NCBI GenBank assembly: GCA_943331295.2
Contig: CALQLA020000038.1
Span: 1-50,703 of the forward strand
DNA: 50,703 nucleotides
Reading direction: 5' to 3'
DNA from: Bordetella parapertussis
Lineage (GTDB): Bacteria; Pseudomonadota; Gammaproteobacteria; Burkholderiales; Casimicrobiaceae
In this document: one piece after another, positions 7,769-16,576 of the stretch
How the letters are laid out: every line of letters begins with the position of its first letter
Position numbering within the stretch: the first letter of the stretch is position 1
Program-made: the position numbers and the translations under genes
The notes under the pieces: model-generated
What the model saw: the letters and a program-made list of their open reading frames with translations, nothing else
Databases searched by the model: none
Told to the model about the DNA's origin: nothing

Positions 7769-9352
7769 CTAGGGGATCAGGCGACGCATTGCCTCGGCCA
7801 GTTCGCGCAGGCGCACAGGCTTGCCGAGGAAGTCGCTCGCCCCCGCTTCGATGCAGCGCTGGCGGTCCCGGGCACCCGCTATCCCGGTCAGCGCGACGAT
7901 CGGCACCAACTGCCCGCCGGGCACGGACCGGATGCGGCGCATTGCCTCGATGCCACCCATTTCCGGCACCTGCACGTCCATCACGATCACGTCGAACCGC
8001 GACCGGCAGGCCCGCTCGACCGCCTCCCATCCGGTGCGCACCGCCTGCACCGAGAATCCGTGGCCGTCGAGGTACTCCGAGATCAGCGCCAAGTTCTCCT
8101 CGCTGTCGTCGGCCAGCAGCACGTCGAACGCGCGCGCCGGCACCTGCGCCGCCGGCGCCTCGGCCGGCTTCCGGGCTGCGGCCCACGCCTCGAGCCGGGC
8201 CGGCGGCAGCGGCCGGCTGATGAAGTAGCCCTGCGCGATGTCGCAACCGAGGGAGCGCAGCCACTCGAACGTCGTGGCGGTTTCCACGCCCTCGGCCACC
8301 ACGTTCATGCCCAGGCTGTGCCCGAGCTCCACCGAGTTCCGGATGATCGCCCGGGCAGACGGGTCCGTGTCCGAATTCCGCATGAACACCATGTCGATCT
8401 TGAGTTCGTCGAACGGCGCACCGTGCAGGCGCTCCATGTTCGAATGGCCCGTGCCGAAGTCGTCGATCGACAGCCGGATGCCGCGCATGCGCAGCCGCGT
8501 CTCGATGTCGAGCGAGATGGCCACGTTCTCCGCGATCGACGTCTCGGTAACCTCCATGATGACGCGCGTGTGCTCGACCCCCGATGCGAGGAGACGCGCC
8601 AGCAACCGCTCGGGAAACATCACGTCGGTCAGCGCCGCCGGCGGCATGTTGATCGAGATGCTCCCGGTGAAGCCGGCGCGGTCGATGAACTGCCGCATGT
8701 CGGCGAGCGCGATGTCCATCACCGCCTCGGTGAACGGCAGCGCGAGCTCCACCGACTCGGCCAGCGCGATGAACGCATCGGGGTAAAGCAGCCCGTGGAC
8801 GGGATGCTGCCAGCGCACCAGCGCCTCGATCCCGGTCCAGTGGTTATCGGTCAGCCGGAGCTGCGGCTGGTAGTGCATCACCAGCTCGCCGCGCTCGATC
8901 GCGCGCGCCACATCGGCGACGCCGAATCGATGCGCGACCTTGCGGGGGGCTTCGGCGACCGCCGGCTGCCCCACGACGCCCTCGGCCATCTTCTCCAGCA
9001 CCGCCCGCAATGCCGCGGGGCGGAACGGCTTCTGGAGGGTTTCGCATACCCTCAGGCCCTGCGCCTCGGCCACCTGGCGCGCGCTGTCCAGCATGCGCTG
9101 GTCGAGACCGCTCACCAGCACCAGCGCGGGCTTGCGCCCCAGCGCCGAGAACTTGCGCAGCATCTCGATGCCGTCCACGCCGGGCATCATGAGGTCGAGC
9201 ACCACCAGCTCGAAGCGTTCGAGGTACGCCGGCTCCAGCCTGGTGGCATCCACTTCGGCCACGGCCTCGAAGCCGAGGCCGACCGCCACCTGCACGACCA
9301 GCTCGCCGATCTCGGGTTCGTCGTCGATCACCAGGAGCCGCCTGTCCGTCAC
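7769..9352 (-). CDS. REC-EAL-REC cyclic-di-GMP phosphodiesterase
   Basis: This 527-residue cytoplasmic protein has three domains. The first receiver (about 4-120) has IDDEP, Asp53 in VVLDLMMPG and Lys in LQKPF. The EAL domain (about 143-390) has EALVRW (176-181), SINMPP, MEVTET, DDFGTG (297-302) and VAEGVE (352-357), so the metal-binding residues and the catalytic loop are largely present; activity is likely. The second receiver (about 409-525) has LADDS, Asp459 in VMDVQVP and LGKPV. The two receivers allow two phospho-inputs to one phosphodiesterase. It is transcribed away from the hybrid kinase at 9632; the shared gap carries the paired TTAAG repeats. The H-box gene lies 160 bases downstream in the same direction. 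Confidence 0.9.
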   Translation of the reverse strand: MTDRRLLVIDDEPEIGELVVQVAVGLGFEAVAEVDATRLEPAYLERFELVVLDLMMPGVDGIEMLRKFSALGRKPALVLVSGLDQRMLDSARQVAEAQGLRVCETLQKPFRPAALRAVLEKMAEGVVGQPAVAEAPRKVAHRFGVADVARAIERGELVMHYQPQLRLTDNHWTGIEALVRWQHPVHGLLYPDAFIALAESVELALPFTEAVMDIALADMRQFIDRAGFTGSISINMPPAALTDVMFPERLLARLLASGVEHTRVIMEVTETSIAENVAISLDIETRLRMRGIRLSIDDFGTGHSNMERLHGAPFDELKIDMVFMRNSDTDPSARAIIRNSVELGHSLGMNVVAEGVETATTFEWLRSLGCDIAQGYFISRPLPPARLEAWAAARKPAEAPAAQVPARAFDVLLADDSEENLALISEYLDGHGFSVQAVRTGWEAVERACRSRFDVIVMDVQVPEMGGIEAMRRIRSVPGGQLVPIVALTGIAGARDRQRCIEAGASDFLGKPVRLRELAEAMRRLIP

Positions 9353-9437
9353 TCGCGCTTCCTCCCCGCCCGGTCGAAGTCACGGCGACGATCGCCGGTT
9401 CCGGGGGAATAGTCAGGCCTCGCCGGGAATGCCTGGA

Positions 9438-9486
9438 TTAAGAAACATTAAGACCGCGCCCGGGAATCGCTCTTTACCGTTCTTAA
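9438..9486. promoter_or_regulatory. paired direct-repeat operator in divergent promoter
   Basis: Two 15-base elements face each other. At 9438-9452 the plus strand reads TTAAGAAACATTAAG; at 9472-9486 the minus strand reads TTAAGAACGGTAAAG. Each is a direct repeat of T(T/A)AAG with a 10-base period, the layout bound by OmpR/PhoB-type regulators. The same pair recurs at 21638-21715. It lies 86 bases upstream of the EAL gene start and 146 bases upstream of the hybrid-kinase start. Confidence 0.6.
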
Positions 9487-9631
9487 CCTTGGGACCGCCG
9501 CGCCGCGCCGACACTGGCGAGGCAGCGTCGGCCGTCGCCCCTCCGGGCACCGCAGGGGCGGCGCGGGAGAAGCAACCATCGACACCACGACACGCGCCCG
9601 GCAGGATGCGACAGGGCCGCACCGAAGCGCA

Positions 9632-12172
9632 TTGCGGCCGTGGCACGTGTACGCCACGGGCCTCCTGGTCATCGGACTGACGTTCGCGGCCGCAGGGTTA
9701 CAGGTCGTGGCCGAGCGCCGGAACAGCCTGCAGGTCGCGCGCACCACGGCCGAGGCCGAGGCGCGGGCACTGGCCGCCCATGCCCGGCAGACCATCGCCG
9801 CGGCCGACCTCGTGCTGCGCTCGGTCACCGACCATGTCAACGCCGCCCGCGTCGGGAACGTCGCGGAGCTGCGGACGGTGCTCGGCACGCCGGAGATCCA
9901 CGAGATGCTGAAGGACCGCCGCAGCGGCGCGCCGCAGATCAGCGTCGCTTCCATCGTCGACGTTCAAGGCGACATGGTCAACTTCACGCGCAACTTCCCC
10001 CCCCGCTCCAACCAGAACCAGACGATCAACCTGAAGGACCGCGACTATTTCCGCGCGCACCTCGAGGATCCCGCGCTGGATCTCTTCGTCTCCCGCGCCG
10101 TGCACAACAAGGGCACCGGCACCTGGACATTCTACCTCGCGCGGAAGATACGCGCACCCTCCGGCGAGATGCTGGGGGTCGTGCTGGCCGGCATCGAATC
10201 GGCGTACTTCAACGAGTTCTACAAAGCCATCAGCCTCGAAGGCAAGACCTTCTCGCTCTACCACGCCAGCGGCCGTATCCTCGCGCGCTGGCCGGAAGAG
10301 GGGATAGTCGATGACGATCACAGCGGCACGAACACATTCCAGGCGTTGCGTGCCGGCAAGGCCTCGGTCCTGCTGGAAGCGGGAACCCCCGGCCGCATAT
10401 TCGCCAACTCGGAGCAACTGCGCGTCCTCGCGTCCGCGGTCGTGCGCGACTACCCGCTGGTGGTCAGCGTGCGCGTCGCCGGCGAAGAGATCCTCGCGCC
10501 GTGGCGCCGTGCCGCCATCACGACGCTGTCGCTGGCGGCGGGCCTGTCGCTGGTCATCCTGCTGCTGACCTTTCTCGTGAACCGCCTGCTGCGCCGGAAC
10601 GAGTCCGCGCTCGAGGCCCTGGACGCGGCCAAGAGCCAGGCCGAAGTCGCCAACCGCGCCAAGAGCGAGTTCCTCGCGACGATGAGCCACGAGATCCGCA
10701 CGCCGATGAACGCCGTGGTCGGCCTCGTCGGCCTGCTGTCCAGCACGCCGCTCAACGCCCAGCAGAAGCACCTCGTCAACGTGCTCGAGGGCGCGACCGG
10801 CACGCTGCTCGGCGTGGTGAACAGCGTCCTCGATTTCTCGCAGCTCGAGTCGGGCCGGCATGTGCTCGACACCCGCGACTTCGAACTCCGCGCGCTCGTC
10901 GGCACGGCGATCGACATGGCACGCGGCACCCCGGGCGCCGAGAACCTGTCCGTCGAGGTGCACGTCGCGCCGGACCTGCCGCAATTCCTGCAGGGCGACA
11001 GCGCGCGGCTCACCAGCGTGCTGAACAACCTGCTCGGCAACGCGATCAAGTACACGCCGCAGGGCGCCGTCACACTCAACGTGCGCGGCGAGCGGGGAGC
11101 GGGCGACACGGTGCAGGTCAGCTTCACCGTCACCGACACCGGCATCGGCGTGCCGGAGGCGATGCGGGAGCGCATCTTCGAGCCGTTTGAGCAGGACTCC
11201 GCGGGCCGGCTCTCGCCGCACAAGGGCACCGGCCTTGGCCTCGCCATCGGCCGCCGCATCGCCGCCGCCATGGGCGGGAGCCTGATGGTCGAGAGCACGG
11301 TCGGCGTCGGGTCGGCGTTCGTCTTCACCGTTCCCCTGGGGCCGGGCGCCGCCCCGGCCCCGGATGCCCCGGCGCTCGCGGCGCGCAACGCCAGCGCCGG
11401 CCTGCGCGTGCTCGTGGCGGAAGACACGCCCTCGAGCCAGCTCGTCGTCCGGCTGATCCTCCAGCGCCTCGACCACAGCGTGCGCATCACCGCCGACGGC
11501 GCGGAGGCCCTCCGCGCGTTCGCCGAGGAGCACTTCGACCTGGTGATCCTCGACGTGCAGATGCCCAACATGAACGGCTTCGAGGCCGCCCGCGCGATTC
11601 GCGCGATCCGCGACGTGCCGATCCTCGCCCTGAGCGCGTTCGCGCAGCAGGCCGACCGCGAAAACGCGCTCGCCAACGGGATGAACGCCTACCTCACCAA
11701 GCCGGTCAAGGCGTCCGACCTCGCCCAAGCCATCGCCACGCTGGACCTGCATCCGGCACAGGCGCCCGCCGTCGCCACGCCCGCCGAAGCTGCGCCGCAT
11801 GCCGCCGTCGATGTCGCGGTGCTCGCCGGCCTCGCCGAGGATCTCGGCCCCGAGTTCCTCGAGCAGGCGGTCGCCCGGTTCGAGACCGATGTTCGCGCCA
11901 CCCTCCTGCAGCTCGCCTCGCTCGCAGCGCAATCCGACGGCGAAGAAATCGGTCGCGCCGCGCACCGCCTCAAAGGGCTGTTCATGCAGTTCGGAGCGCG
12001 CGACGCCGCCGAGTTCGCCACGCAGGTCGAGCGCATGCCCGCCGCGCAACGCGCCGAGGCCGCGCCGCGCCTCTCGTCCGCCGGCGGCGCTGCCATCCAG
12101 GTGGTGCGTGCCGCCGCCCGCAGCATCCTCGATGCCATCGCGGCCCGGGCGTCGGGCGCGGAAGTCACTTGA
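9632..12172 (+). CDS. membrane hybrid histidine kinase (sensor-HisKA-HATPase-REC-HPt)
   Basis: The 846 residues read in order: a membrane helix (about 6-26), a periplasmic Cache-like sensor (27-290, with a DRDYFRAH motif), a second helix (about 292-315), a coiled linker, HisKA with [10 protein letters not shown] (His353), HATPase with [18 protein letters not shown] and GTGLGLAI, a receiver from about 590 with Asp in ILDVQMPN, and a C-terminal HPt with AHRLKG (about 777). It can run a full His-Asp-His relay within one chain. The start is uncertain: TTG 9632 lies just before the first helix, while a GGGAGA at 9565-9570 points to an in-frame ATC at 9578. The stop overlaps the next start (TGATG), so the two genes are co-translated. 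Confidence 0.9.
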   Translation: MRPWHVYATGLLVIGLTFAAAGLQVVAERRNSLQVARTTAEAEARALAAHARQTIAAADLVLRSVTDHVNAARVGNVAELRTVLGTPEIHEMLKDRRSGAPQISVASIVDVQGDMVNFTRNFPPRSNQNQTINLKDRDYFRAHLEDPALDLFVSRAVHNKGTGTWTFYLARKIRAPSGEMLGVVLAGIESAYFNEFYKAISLEGKTFSLYHASGRILARWPEEGIVDDDHSGTNTFQALRAGKASVLLEAGTPGRIFANSEQLRVLASAVVRDYPLVVSVRVAGEEILAPWRRAAITTLSLAAGLSLVILLLTFLVNRLLRRNESALEALDAAKSQAEVANRAKSEFLATMSHEIRTPMNAVVGLVGLLSSTPLNAQQKHLVNVLEGATGTLLGVVNSVLDFSQLESGRHVLDTRDFELRALVGTAIDMARGTPGAENLSVEVHVAPDLPQFLQGDSARLTSVLNNLLGNAIKYTPQGAVTLNVRGERGAGDTVQVSFTVTDTGIGVPEAMRERIFEPFEQDSAGRLSPHKGTGLGLAIGRRIAAAMGGSLMVESTVGVGSAFVFTVPLGPGAAPAPDAPALAARNASAGLRVLVAEDTPSSQLVVRLILQRLDHSVRITADGAEALRAFAEEHFDLVILDVQMPNMNGFEAARAIRAIRDVPILALSAFAQQADRENALANGMNAYLTKPVKASDLAQAIATLDLHPAQAPAVATPAEAAPHAAVDVAVLAGLAEDLGPEFLEQAVARFETDVRATLLQLASLAAQSDGEEIGRAAHRLKGLFMQFGARDAAEFATQVERMPAAQRAEAAPRLSSAGGAAIQVVRAAARSILDAIAARASGAEVT

Positions 12173-14781
12173 TGGACACCCCGGTCGCGAATCCCGCCCT
12201 CGCCGGCCGGCGGGCCCTCGTCACCGACGACTCCGAGACGGCGCGCATGATCCTCACGCGCATCCTCGAGCGTGCCGGCATGCAGGTCACCACGGCCGGC
12301 AACGGCACCGAAGCCGTCCTGCGGCTCGGCGCCGCTCCGGGAGGATTCGACATCATCCTCATGGACCTCGTCATGGAAGAGCCCGACGGGATCGAGACCA
12401 TGAACTGCATGCGCCCGATCCTCACCGGCCACGCCTGCAAGATGATCGCCATGTCCGCCAGCGTCACGCCAGAGATCGCGGCCCGCTGCGTTGCCGCCGG
12501 CGCCGAAGCCGAGATCCTCGCCAAGCCCTTCCGCGCTGCCAGTGTCCTCGCGGCCGTGACCCGCGCGCTCGGCGCCTCCCGGCCTGCCCCGTCCCCGCCG
12601 AAACCCGCGAAACCGGGGTCAGACCCCGATTTCGCCGATTTCGAGCGCATGCAGCTGGCGGCGTTTCCGGAATGCGACCTGGCGGGCGCGATCGAGCGCT
12701 GCGGCGGGGACGTGGGAATGCTGCACCACCTGCTCGCGGACATCGGAACCAAAGGATGCGGCCAGATGAACGCGGCCCGCGACGCCCTGCGCCGGTCCGA
12801 TGTGAGCACCGCGCTCAAGCGCCTGCACAACCTGCGCGGGGACCTCGGCAACCTCGGGATGACCGAGCTCGAGGCCGCCGTGCTGGGGCTGGAGAACCGG
12901 CTGCGCGGGACCGGCGACCCGGCGCATGGCAGCACGGACAGCGCCCGGTCGCATGAATTCCTGCGACGGATGGAAGCGGCCGACGCCCAGCTTGTCGGGA
13001 TCGGCCTGCACCTGGTCGGGACGGTGGCCAACCTGCGCAAGCTCCCGGCGTTCCAGGGGCTGCCCGCTCCGACCGTCGCGGCCGATGCCGAAACTGCCGG
13101 CGACGAGCACCTGTCGGCCCTCGTGGGCGCCATGCAGATCAACGACGCGGCAGCCCTCCCGATGGCGCAGCGGATCGGCCGCCGCCTGCCGCCCCGCTAC
13201 GCGCGCGAGGTCGATGCAGCCTTCTGGCAGTGCTTCGATTCGCTCGACTTCCCCGGCGCCATCGTGCTCCTGGACGCGGAGGACCGGAAGCATGCGCCGG
13301 CCGACGCGCAACTCGACGGCGTGCGCATCCTCGTCGTCGACGACGCCCCTCTCGTCCTGAAGCTCCTGTGCAACCTGCTGGAAGGCATGGGCCACATCCG
13401 GTTCGCGCTGTCCGGCGAAGAAGCCCTCGCGATGACGCGCAACTGGATGCCCTCGCTCGTCATCTCCGACATCACGATGGGCGCGATGTCCGGCATCGAC
13501 CTCTGCCGCCGCCTGCAGCAGGAGCCCCGGACCGCCGACACTCCGGTGATCCTCATCTCGGCCGACAACGACGTCGGCTGCGAAGTGCAGGCCCTGACCG
13601 CGGGCGCTGCCGACTTCCTCGACAAGCCCCTCAATCCGGCGCGCGTCATCGGTCGCGTGAGCGCGCAGCTGGCGCAGGCCGCGCGCATGACGGAAGTCGC
13701 CTCTTCGTTCGCCGGCGAGTCGCGTACCGCCCAGGCCGGGTTCATGACCTGCAGCTTCTCCGGCGCCATTCTCGAGATCAATCCGGCGCTCTCGGCGCTG
13801 CTGAAGCATCCGCCCGGCCAGCCGGCACGGCGCATGCTCAGCGACTGCCTCGATGCCGAATCCGCGGCACGCTGGGAGACGGCGCGCGGGATTCTCGCCT
13901 CGACCGGCCGCACGCTTCCCTTCGATGTGGTCGCCATCGCCGCCGACGGCAGCATGCTGCCGCTGCGGCTCCTGTGCCGCGCGGCACCCGGCATTCACGG
14001 CCGCATCGTCTGGGTCGGGGTGGACGACCTGCGCGACCGCTTCCTTGCGGAGCGCCGGCGCCTCGACGAGGAGGTCTCCCGTGCCGTCGCCACGCTGACG
14101 GGCGGCATCGCGCACGAGTTCAACAACCTGCTCAACATCGCCATCGGCAACCTGGACCTCGTCCTCGAAGGTGACCACCACAACCTCGAGGAGCGGGTCA
14201 GGCGCGCGAGCGACGCGATCCTGCGCACGGCCGAGATCTCGCGTCGACTGACCGAATCCGCCCAGCGCGCGGCGCGCCCCTCGGGCCTGCAGGCCCAGGA
14301 CCTCGAAGCGATGATCGAAGCGTCCTGGCCGGTCATACGCAACACCGTCCCGCGCAACATCCAGGTGGTGCGAGAGTTCTCGGGCGTCGCGCTGCCCGTG
14401 GCGCTCGAACCCGAGGGCCTGCGCACGTCGCTCGCGGCCATACTGCAGAACGCATGGGAGGCCATGCCGGCCAGCGGCGCGATCGTGATCCGGACCCGGC
14501 CCGAGGACCGGGCCGGCACCGACGACGACCGGGGCGCGCAGTTCGTGGTCCTGGAAATCGCCGATACCGGCAGCGGCATGGCGCAGGAAACGCGGGAACG
14601 CGCATTCGACCCGTTCTTCACCACCCGGGGACCGCGACACCGCGGCCTGGGCCTCACGCAGGTGCAGGGATACGCCTCGCGCAATGGGGGCAGCGCCGAA
14701 CTCAGCAGCGACATCGGCCAGGGCTCGCTGGTGCGCCTGCGCTTCCCGCGGGCCGGCGCGACGGCGGGGCACGGGCCGTGA
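12172..14781 (+). CDS. REC-HPt-REC-PAS-histidine kinase
   Basis: This 869-residue soluble protein begins with a receiver (about 13-125, Asp64 in ILMDLVM), then an HPt-like helical domain with LHNLRGDLGNLGM (His219), a second receiver (about 383-500, VVDDAP, VISDITM, LDKPL), a PAS-like segment (520-620), an H-box GGIAHEFNNLLN (His648), and a HATPase ending with ADTGSGM and RGLGLTQV. It lacks membrane helices, so its input must be phosphoryl transfer or a cytosolic signal. The start overlaps the stop of the hybrid kinase upstream by one base. The linker between the first receiver and the HPt contains a 15-base REP-like palindrome. Having receivers ahead of the kinase suggests control of its activity by other kinases in the cluster. 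Confidence 0.85.
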   Translation: MDTPVANPALAGRRALVTDDSETARMILTRILERAGMQVTTAGNGTEAVLRLGAAPGGFDIILMDLVMEEPDGIETMNCMRPILTGHACKMIAMSASVTPEIAARCVAAGAEAEILAKPFRAASVLAAVTRALGASRPAPSPPKPAKPGSDPDFADFERMQLAAFPECDLAGAIERCGGDVGMLHHLLADIGTKGCGQMNAARDALRRSDVSTALKRLHNLRGDLGNLGMTELEAAVLGLENRLRGTGDPAHGSTDSARSHEFLRRMEAADAQLVGIGLHLVGTVANLRKLPAFQGLPAPTVAADAETAGDEHLSALVGAMQINDAAALPMAQRIGRRLPPRYAREVDAAFWQCFDSLDFPGAIVLLDAEDRKHAPADAQLDGVRILVVDDAPLVLKLLCNLLEGMGHIRFALSGEEALAMTRNWMPSLVISDITMGAMSGIDLCRRLQQEPRTADTPVILISADNDVGCEVQALTAGAADFLDKPLNPARVIGRVSAQLAQAARMTEVASSFAGESRTAQAGFMTCSFSGAILEINPALSALLKHPPGQPARRMLSDCLDAESAARWETARGILASTGRTLPFDVVAIAADGSMLPLRLLCRAAPGIHGRIVWVGVDDLRDRFLAERRRLDEEVSRAVATLTGGIAHEFNNLLNIAIGNLDLVLEGDHHNLEERVRRASDAILRTAEISRRLTESAQRAARPSGLQAQDLEAMIEASWPVIRNTVPRNIQVVREFSGVALPVALEPEGLRTSLAAILQNAWEAMPASGAIVIRTRPEDRAGTDDDRGAQFVVLEIADTGSGMAQETRERAFDPFFTTRGPRHRGLGLTQVQGYASRNGGSAELSSDIGQGSLVRLRFPRAGATAGHGP
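12614..12628. repeat. REP-like palindrome inside a coding region
   Basis: CGGGGTCAGACCCCG is a 7-base inverted repeat around a single A. This core is typical of dispersed REP-type repeats in betaproteobacteria, usually intergenic. Here it lies in frame, encoding the Pro/Gly/Ser/Asp-rich linker between the first receiver and the HPt domain. Only one copy was noticed in the window. Confidence 0.5.
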
Positions 14782-14809
14782 CGCCGGGAGCGGGGGACCC
14801 GCCGCCGGT

Positions 14810-16576
14810 TCAGGTCGGTTCAGGTTCCGTGGCCACCGCGGCGCCGATGCTGCGCTCGAGATCTTTCCTGCGGTAGGGCTTGCCCGGCACGTGACCCGGG
14901 ATCGAGTGCTCGTCCAGCAGCGAACGCGCGATCCGCACCCCCTCGAGTGCTGCCTTCAGCGCCGCGACCTGGTGCCGGTCGCCGGGCGCTTTCTCTCCCA
15001 GCGTGTCGAGGTTGTCCACGATTACGCCGAGCAGGCGGTTGAACTCGTGCGCCACGCTGCCCGTCGATGCCAGCAGCTGGTCGAGGCGGTCGCGGGAGCG
15101 CTTGAATTCGCCGATCTCGGTGGAGGTGCCCATGACGCCGCGGATGCCGCCGCTGTCGTCGAACACCGGCACGCCCGCGCACAGCGCATGGACGATGTGG
15201 CCGTCGCGATGCAGCAGTTCGACCTCGATGCCACGGAACGGAACGCCCTCGCGCAGGCAGCGGCGCGTCGCCTCCCGTATGGGCGCCTGCATCGGGCCGG
15301 TCACGCCGCCACCGTTGGCACACGTCCCCTTGGCCATCCGCTCCTCGGGGGTATAGCCGAGCACGGCCTCCACGCCTTCGCTCGCATACACCAGGTCGAG
15401 ATCGGTGTCGAACTCCCAGACATAGGTGCGGGATGCGGCTGCGACCGTCTGGAACCGGACGGCATTCTCCTCCAGTCGCTGCTCGGCATTCGCGCGTTGC
15501 TGCCAGGCGATCTTCAGGCCGCGGGCCGCCTCCTGCTGGGCGAAGCGCGCCTCATCGGTCCGGCGTGCCATCGCGGCAAAGGTGCCCGCGAGCCGCCCGA
15601 TCTCGTCGTACTCGCGCATCGCCACGTTCTGCAACTCCGCGAACTGACGCGGCTTGAGGCCGCGCTGGGCGCGATACCCCTCCGCCATCGCGCTGATCGA
15701 CGCGAGGCGTCGGGCCTGCGCGCGCAGCCAGCGGCCGAGGACCCCCCAGACCAGCAGGGCGACGAGCGCGTAGCTGACGACGATCGCGAACACACGCGAC
15801 GGGGCGGACACCGGCAGGACGACGCGCTGGACTACCGCAAGCGTGGTCGCGCTGCCTTCTTCCCACGGCAGCGTCTTCTCCTGGCTCACGATGTCCGCGT
15901 ATGCCGGGCCCGGGGGCCCGGGGAGAGGATCCGCCGACGCGATCGGAACGCCCTCCCGGTGCAGCCTGATGGCGGTCATCGGGTACGCCATCGCCCCCAG
16001 CACGCGGGCATCCACCGGCGCGTAGAGAACGAGCTCGGCAGCCTGCGAGCCCGGGCCGACCGCGCTCCTGACAGTACGGTAGAGCGTCCGGTCGCCCTTG
16101 TCGAAGACCCAGCCCAGCGAGGAGCCCGCCGGCAGCGGCAGTTCCGGGGGCGTCCGGGTATCTGCCTTGTAGCTGAACAGCGTCTGCCCGGCACCGTCGA
16201 CAATGCGAGCGGCCGAGAAATCCTGCGTCCTGCCGAAAGCTGTCGCAAAGGCGACGAAGCGCGCCGGCGCGAGCCCCTCCGGGCCGCCCTCGAGCACCTT
16301 GCCCTGCTCGAGCAGGGCGGTGAACTGCTGCGCCGCCGCCAGGAACCGCTCGTCCACCTGCCGGATCGCGGCCGCGAAATGCAGGGTCGCCTCGTGCATC
16401 TTCTGCGCCCGCAGCGCGTCGTGGGCCGCACCCACGACAAGGAGCGCCAGCAGGCACGTCGACACGAACCCGAGGGCCAGCGCCGCGGCGATCCGCAGTG
16501 CCAGCCCTCGCTGCGCGGAGACGAAGGGGCGCGCCTCGACCGTCGGCCGCGGCGCAGGCGCGCGGGCGCTCGTCAC
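14810..16576 (-). CDS. membrane sensor with PAS and His-box, no ATPase
   Basis: The 588-residue protein has helices at about 27-49 and 262-280 enclosing a periplasmic sensor, a HAMP-like linker, a PAS domain (372-490) and an H-box STGSVAHEFNRLLGV (His510). The paralogous region of the next gene upstream reads GGLAHDFNNLLGVVVGNLDFL, and both continue with a very similar KAPGD.HQ.AALKAAL helix. This protein then ends after about 60 residues, so the whole ATPase domain is missing. It may pass phosphate, or be phosphorylated by a partner kinase. GTG 16576 overlaps the upstream stop as GTGA, fixing the start and showing translational coupling. Its stop faces the stop of the preceding plus-strand kinase gene 28 bases away. 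Confidence 0.75.
   Translation of the reverse strand: MTSARAPAPRPTVEARPFVSAQRGLALRIAAALALGFVSTCLLALLVVGAAHDALRAQKMHEATLHFAAAIRQVDERFLAAAQQFTALLEQGKVLEGGPEGLAPARFVAFATAFGRTQDFSAARIVDGAGQTLFSYKADTRTPPELPLPAGSSLGWVFDKGDRTLYRTVRSAVGPGSQAAELVLYAPVDARVLGAMAYPMTAIRLHREGVPIASADPLPGPPGPAYADIVSQEKTLPWEEGSATTLAVVQRVVLPVSAPSRVFAIVVSYALVALLVWGVLGRWLRAQARRLASISAMAEGYRAQRGLKPRQFAELQNVAMREYDEIGRLAGTFAAMARRTDEARFAQQEAARGLKIAWQQRANAEQRLEENAVRFQTVAAASRTYVWEFDTDLDLVYASEGVEAVLGYTPEERMAKGTCANGGGVTGPMQAPIREATRRCLREGVPFRGIEVELLHRDGHIVHALCAGVPVFDDSGGIRGVMGTSTEIGEFKRSRDRLDQLLASTGSVAHEFNRLLGVIVDNLDTLGEKAPGDRHQVAALKAALEGVRIARSLLDEHSIPGHVPGKPYRRKDLERSIGAAVATEPEPT

Noticed and set aside
9698..12049. A 783-codon minus-strand frame opposite the hybrid kinase
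   Set aside because: It is a shadow frame: Arg/Gly/Asp-rich text without domains, opposite a gene with full kinase motifs. Similar long antisense frames occur at 12619-14772, 18609-21512 and 22588-25149.
14782..14809. Terminator between the convergent kinase genes
   Set aside because: Only a five-base GCGGG/CCCGC stem with a three-base loop and no T-tract is present.
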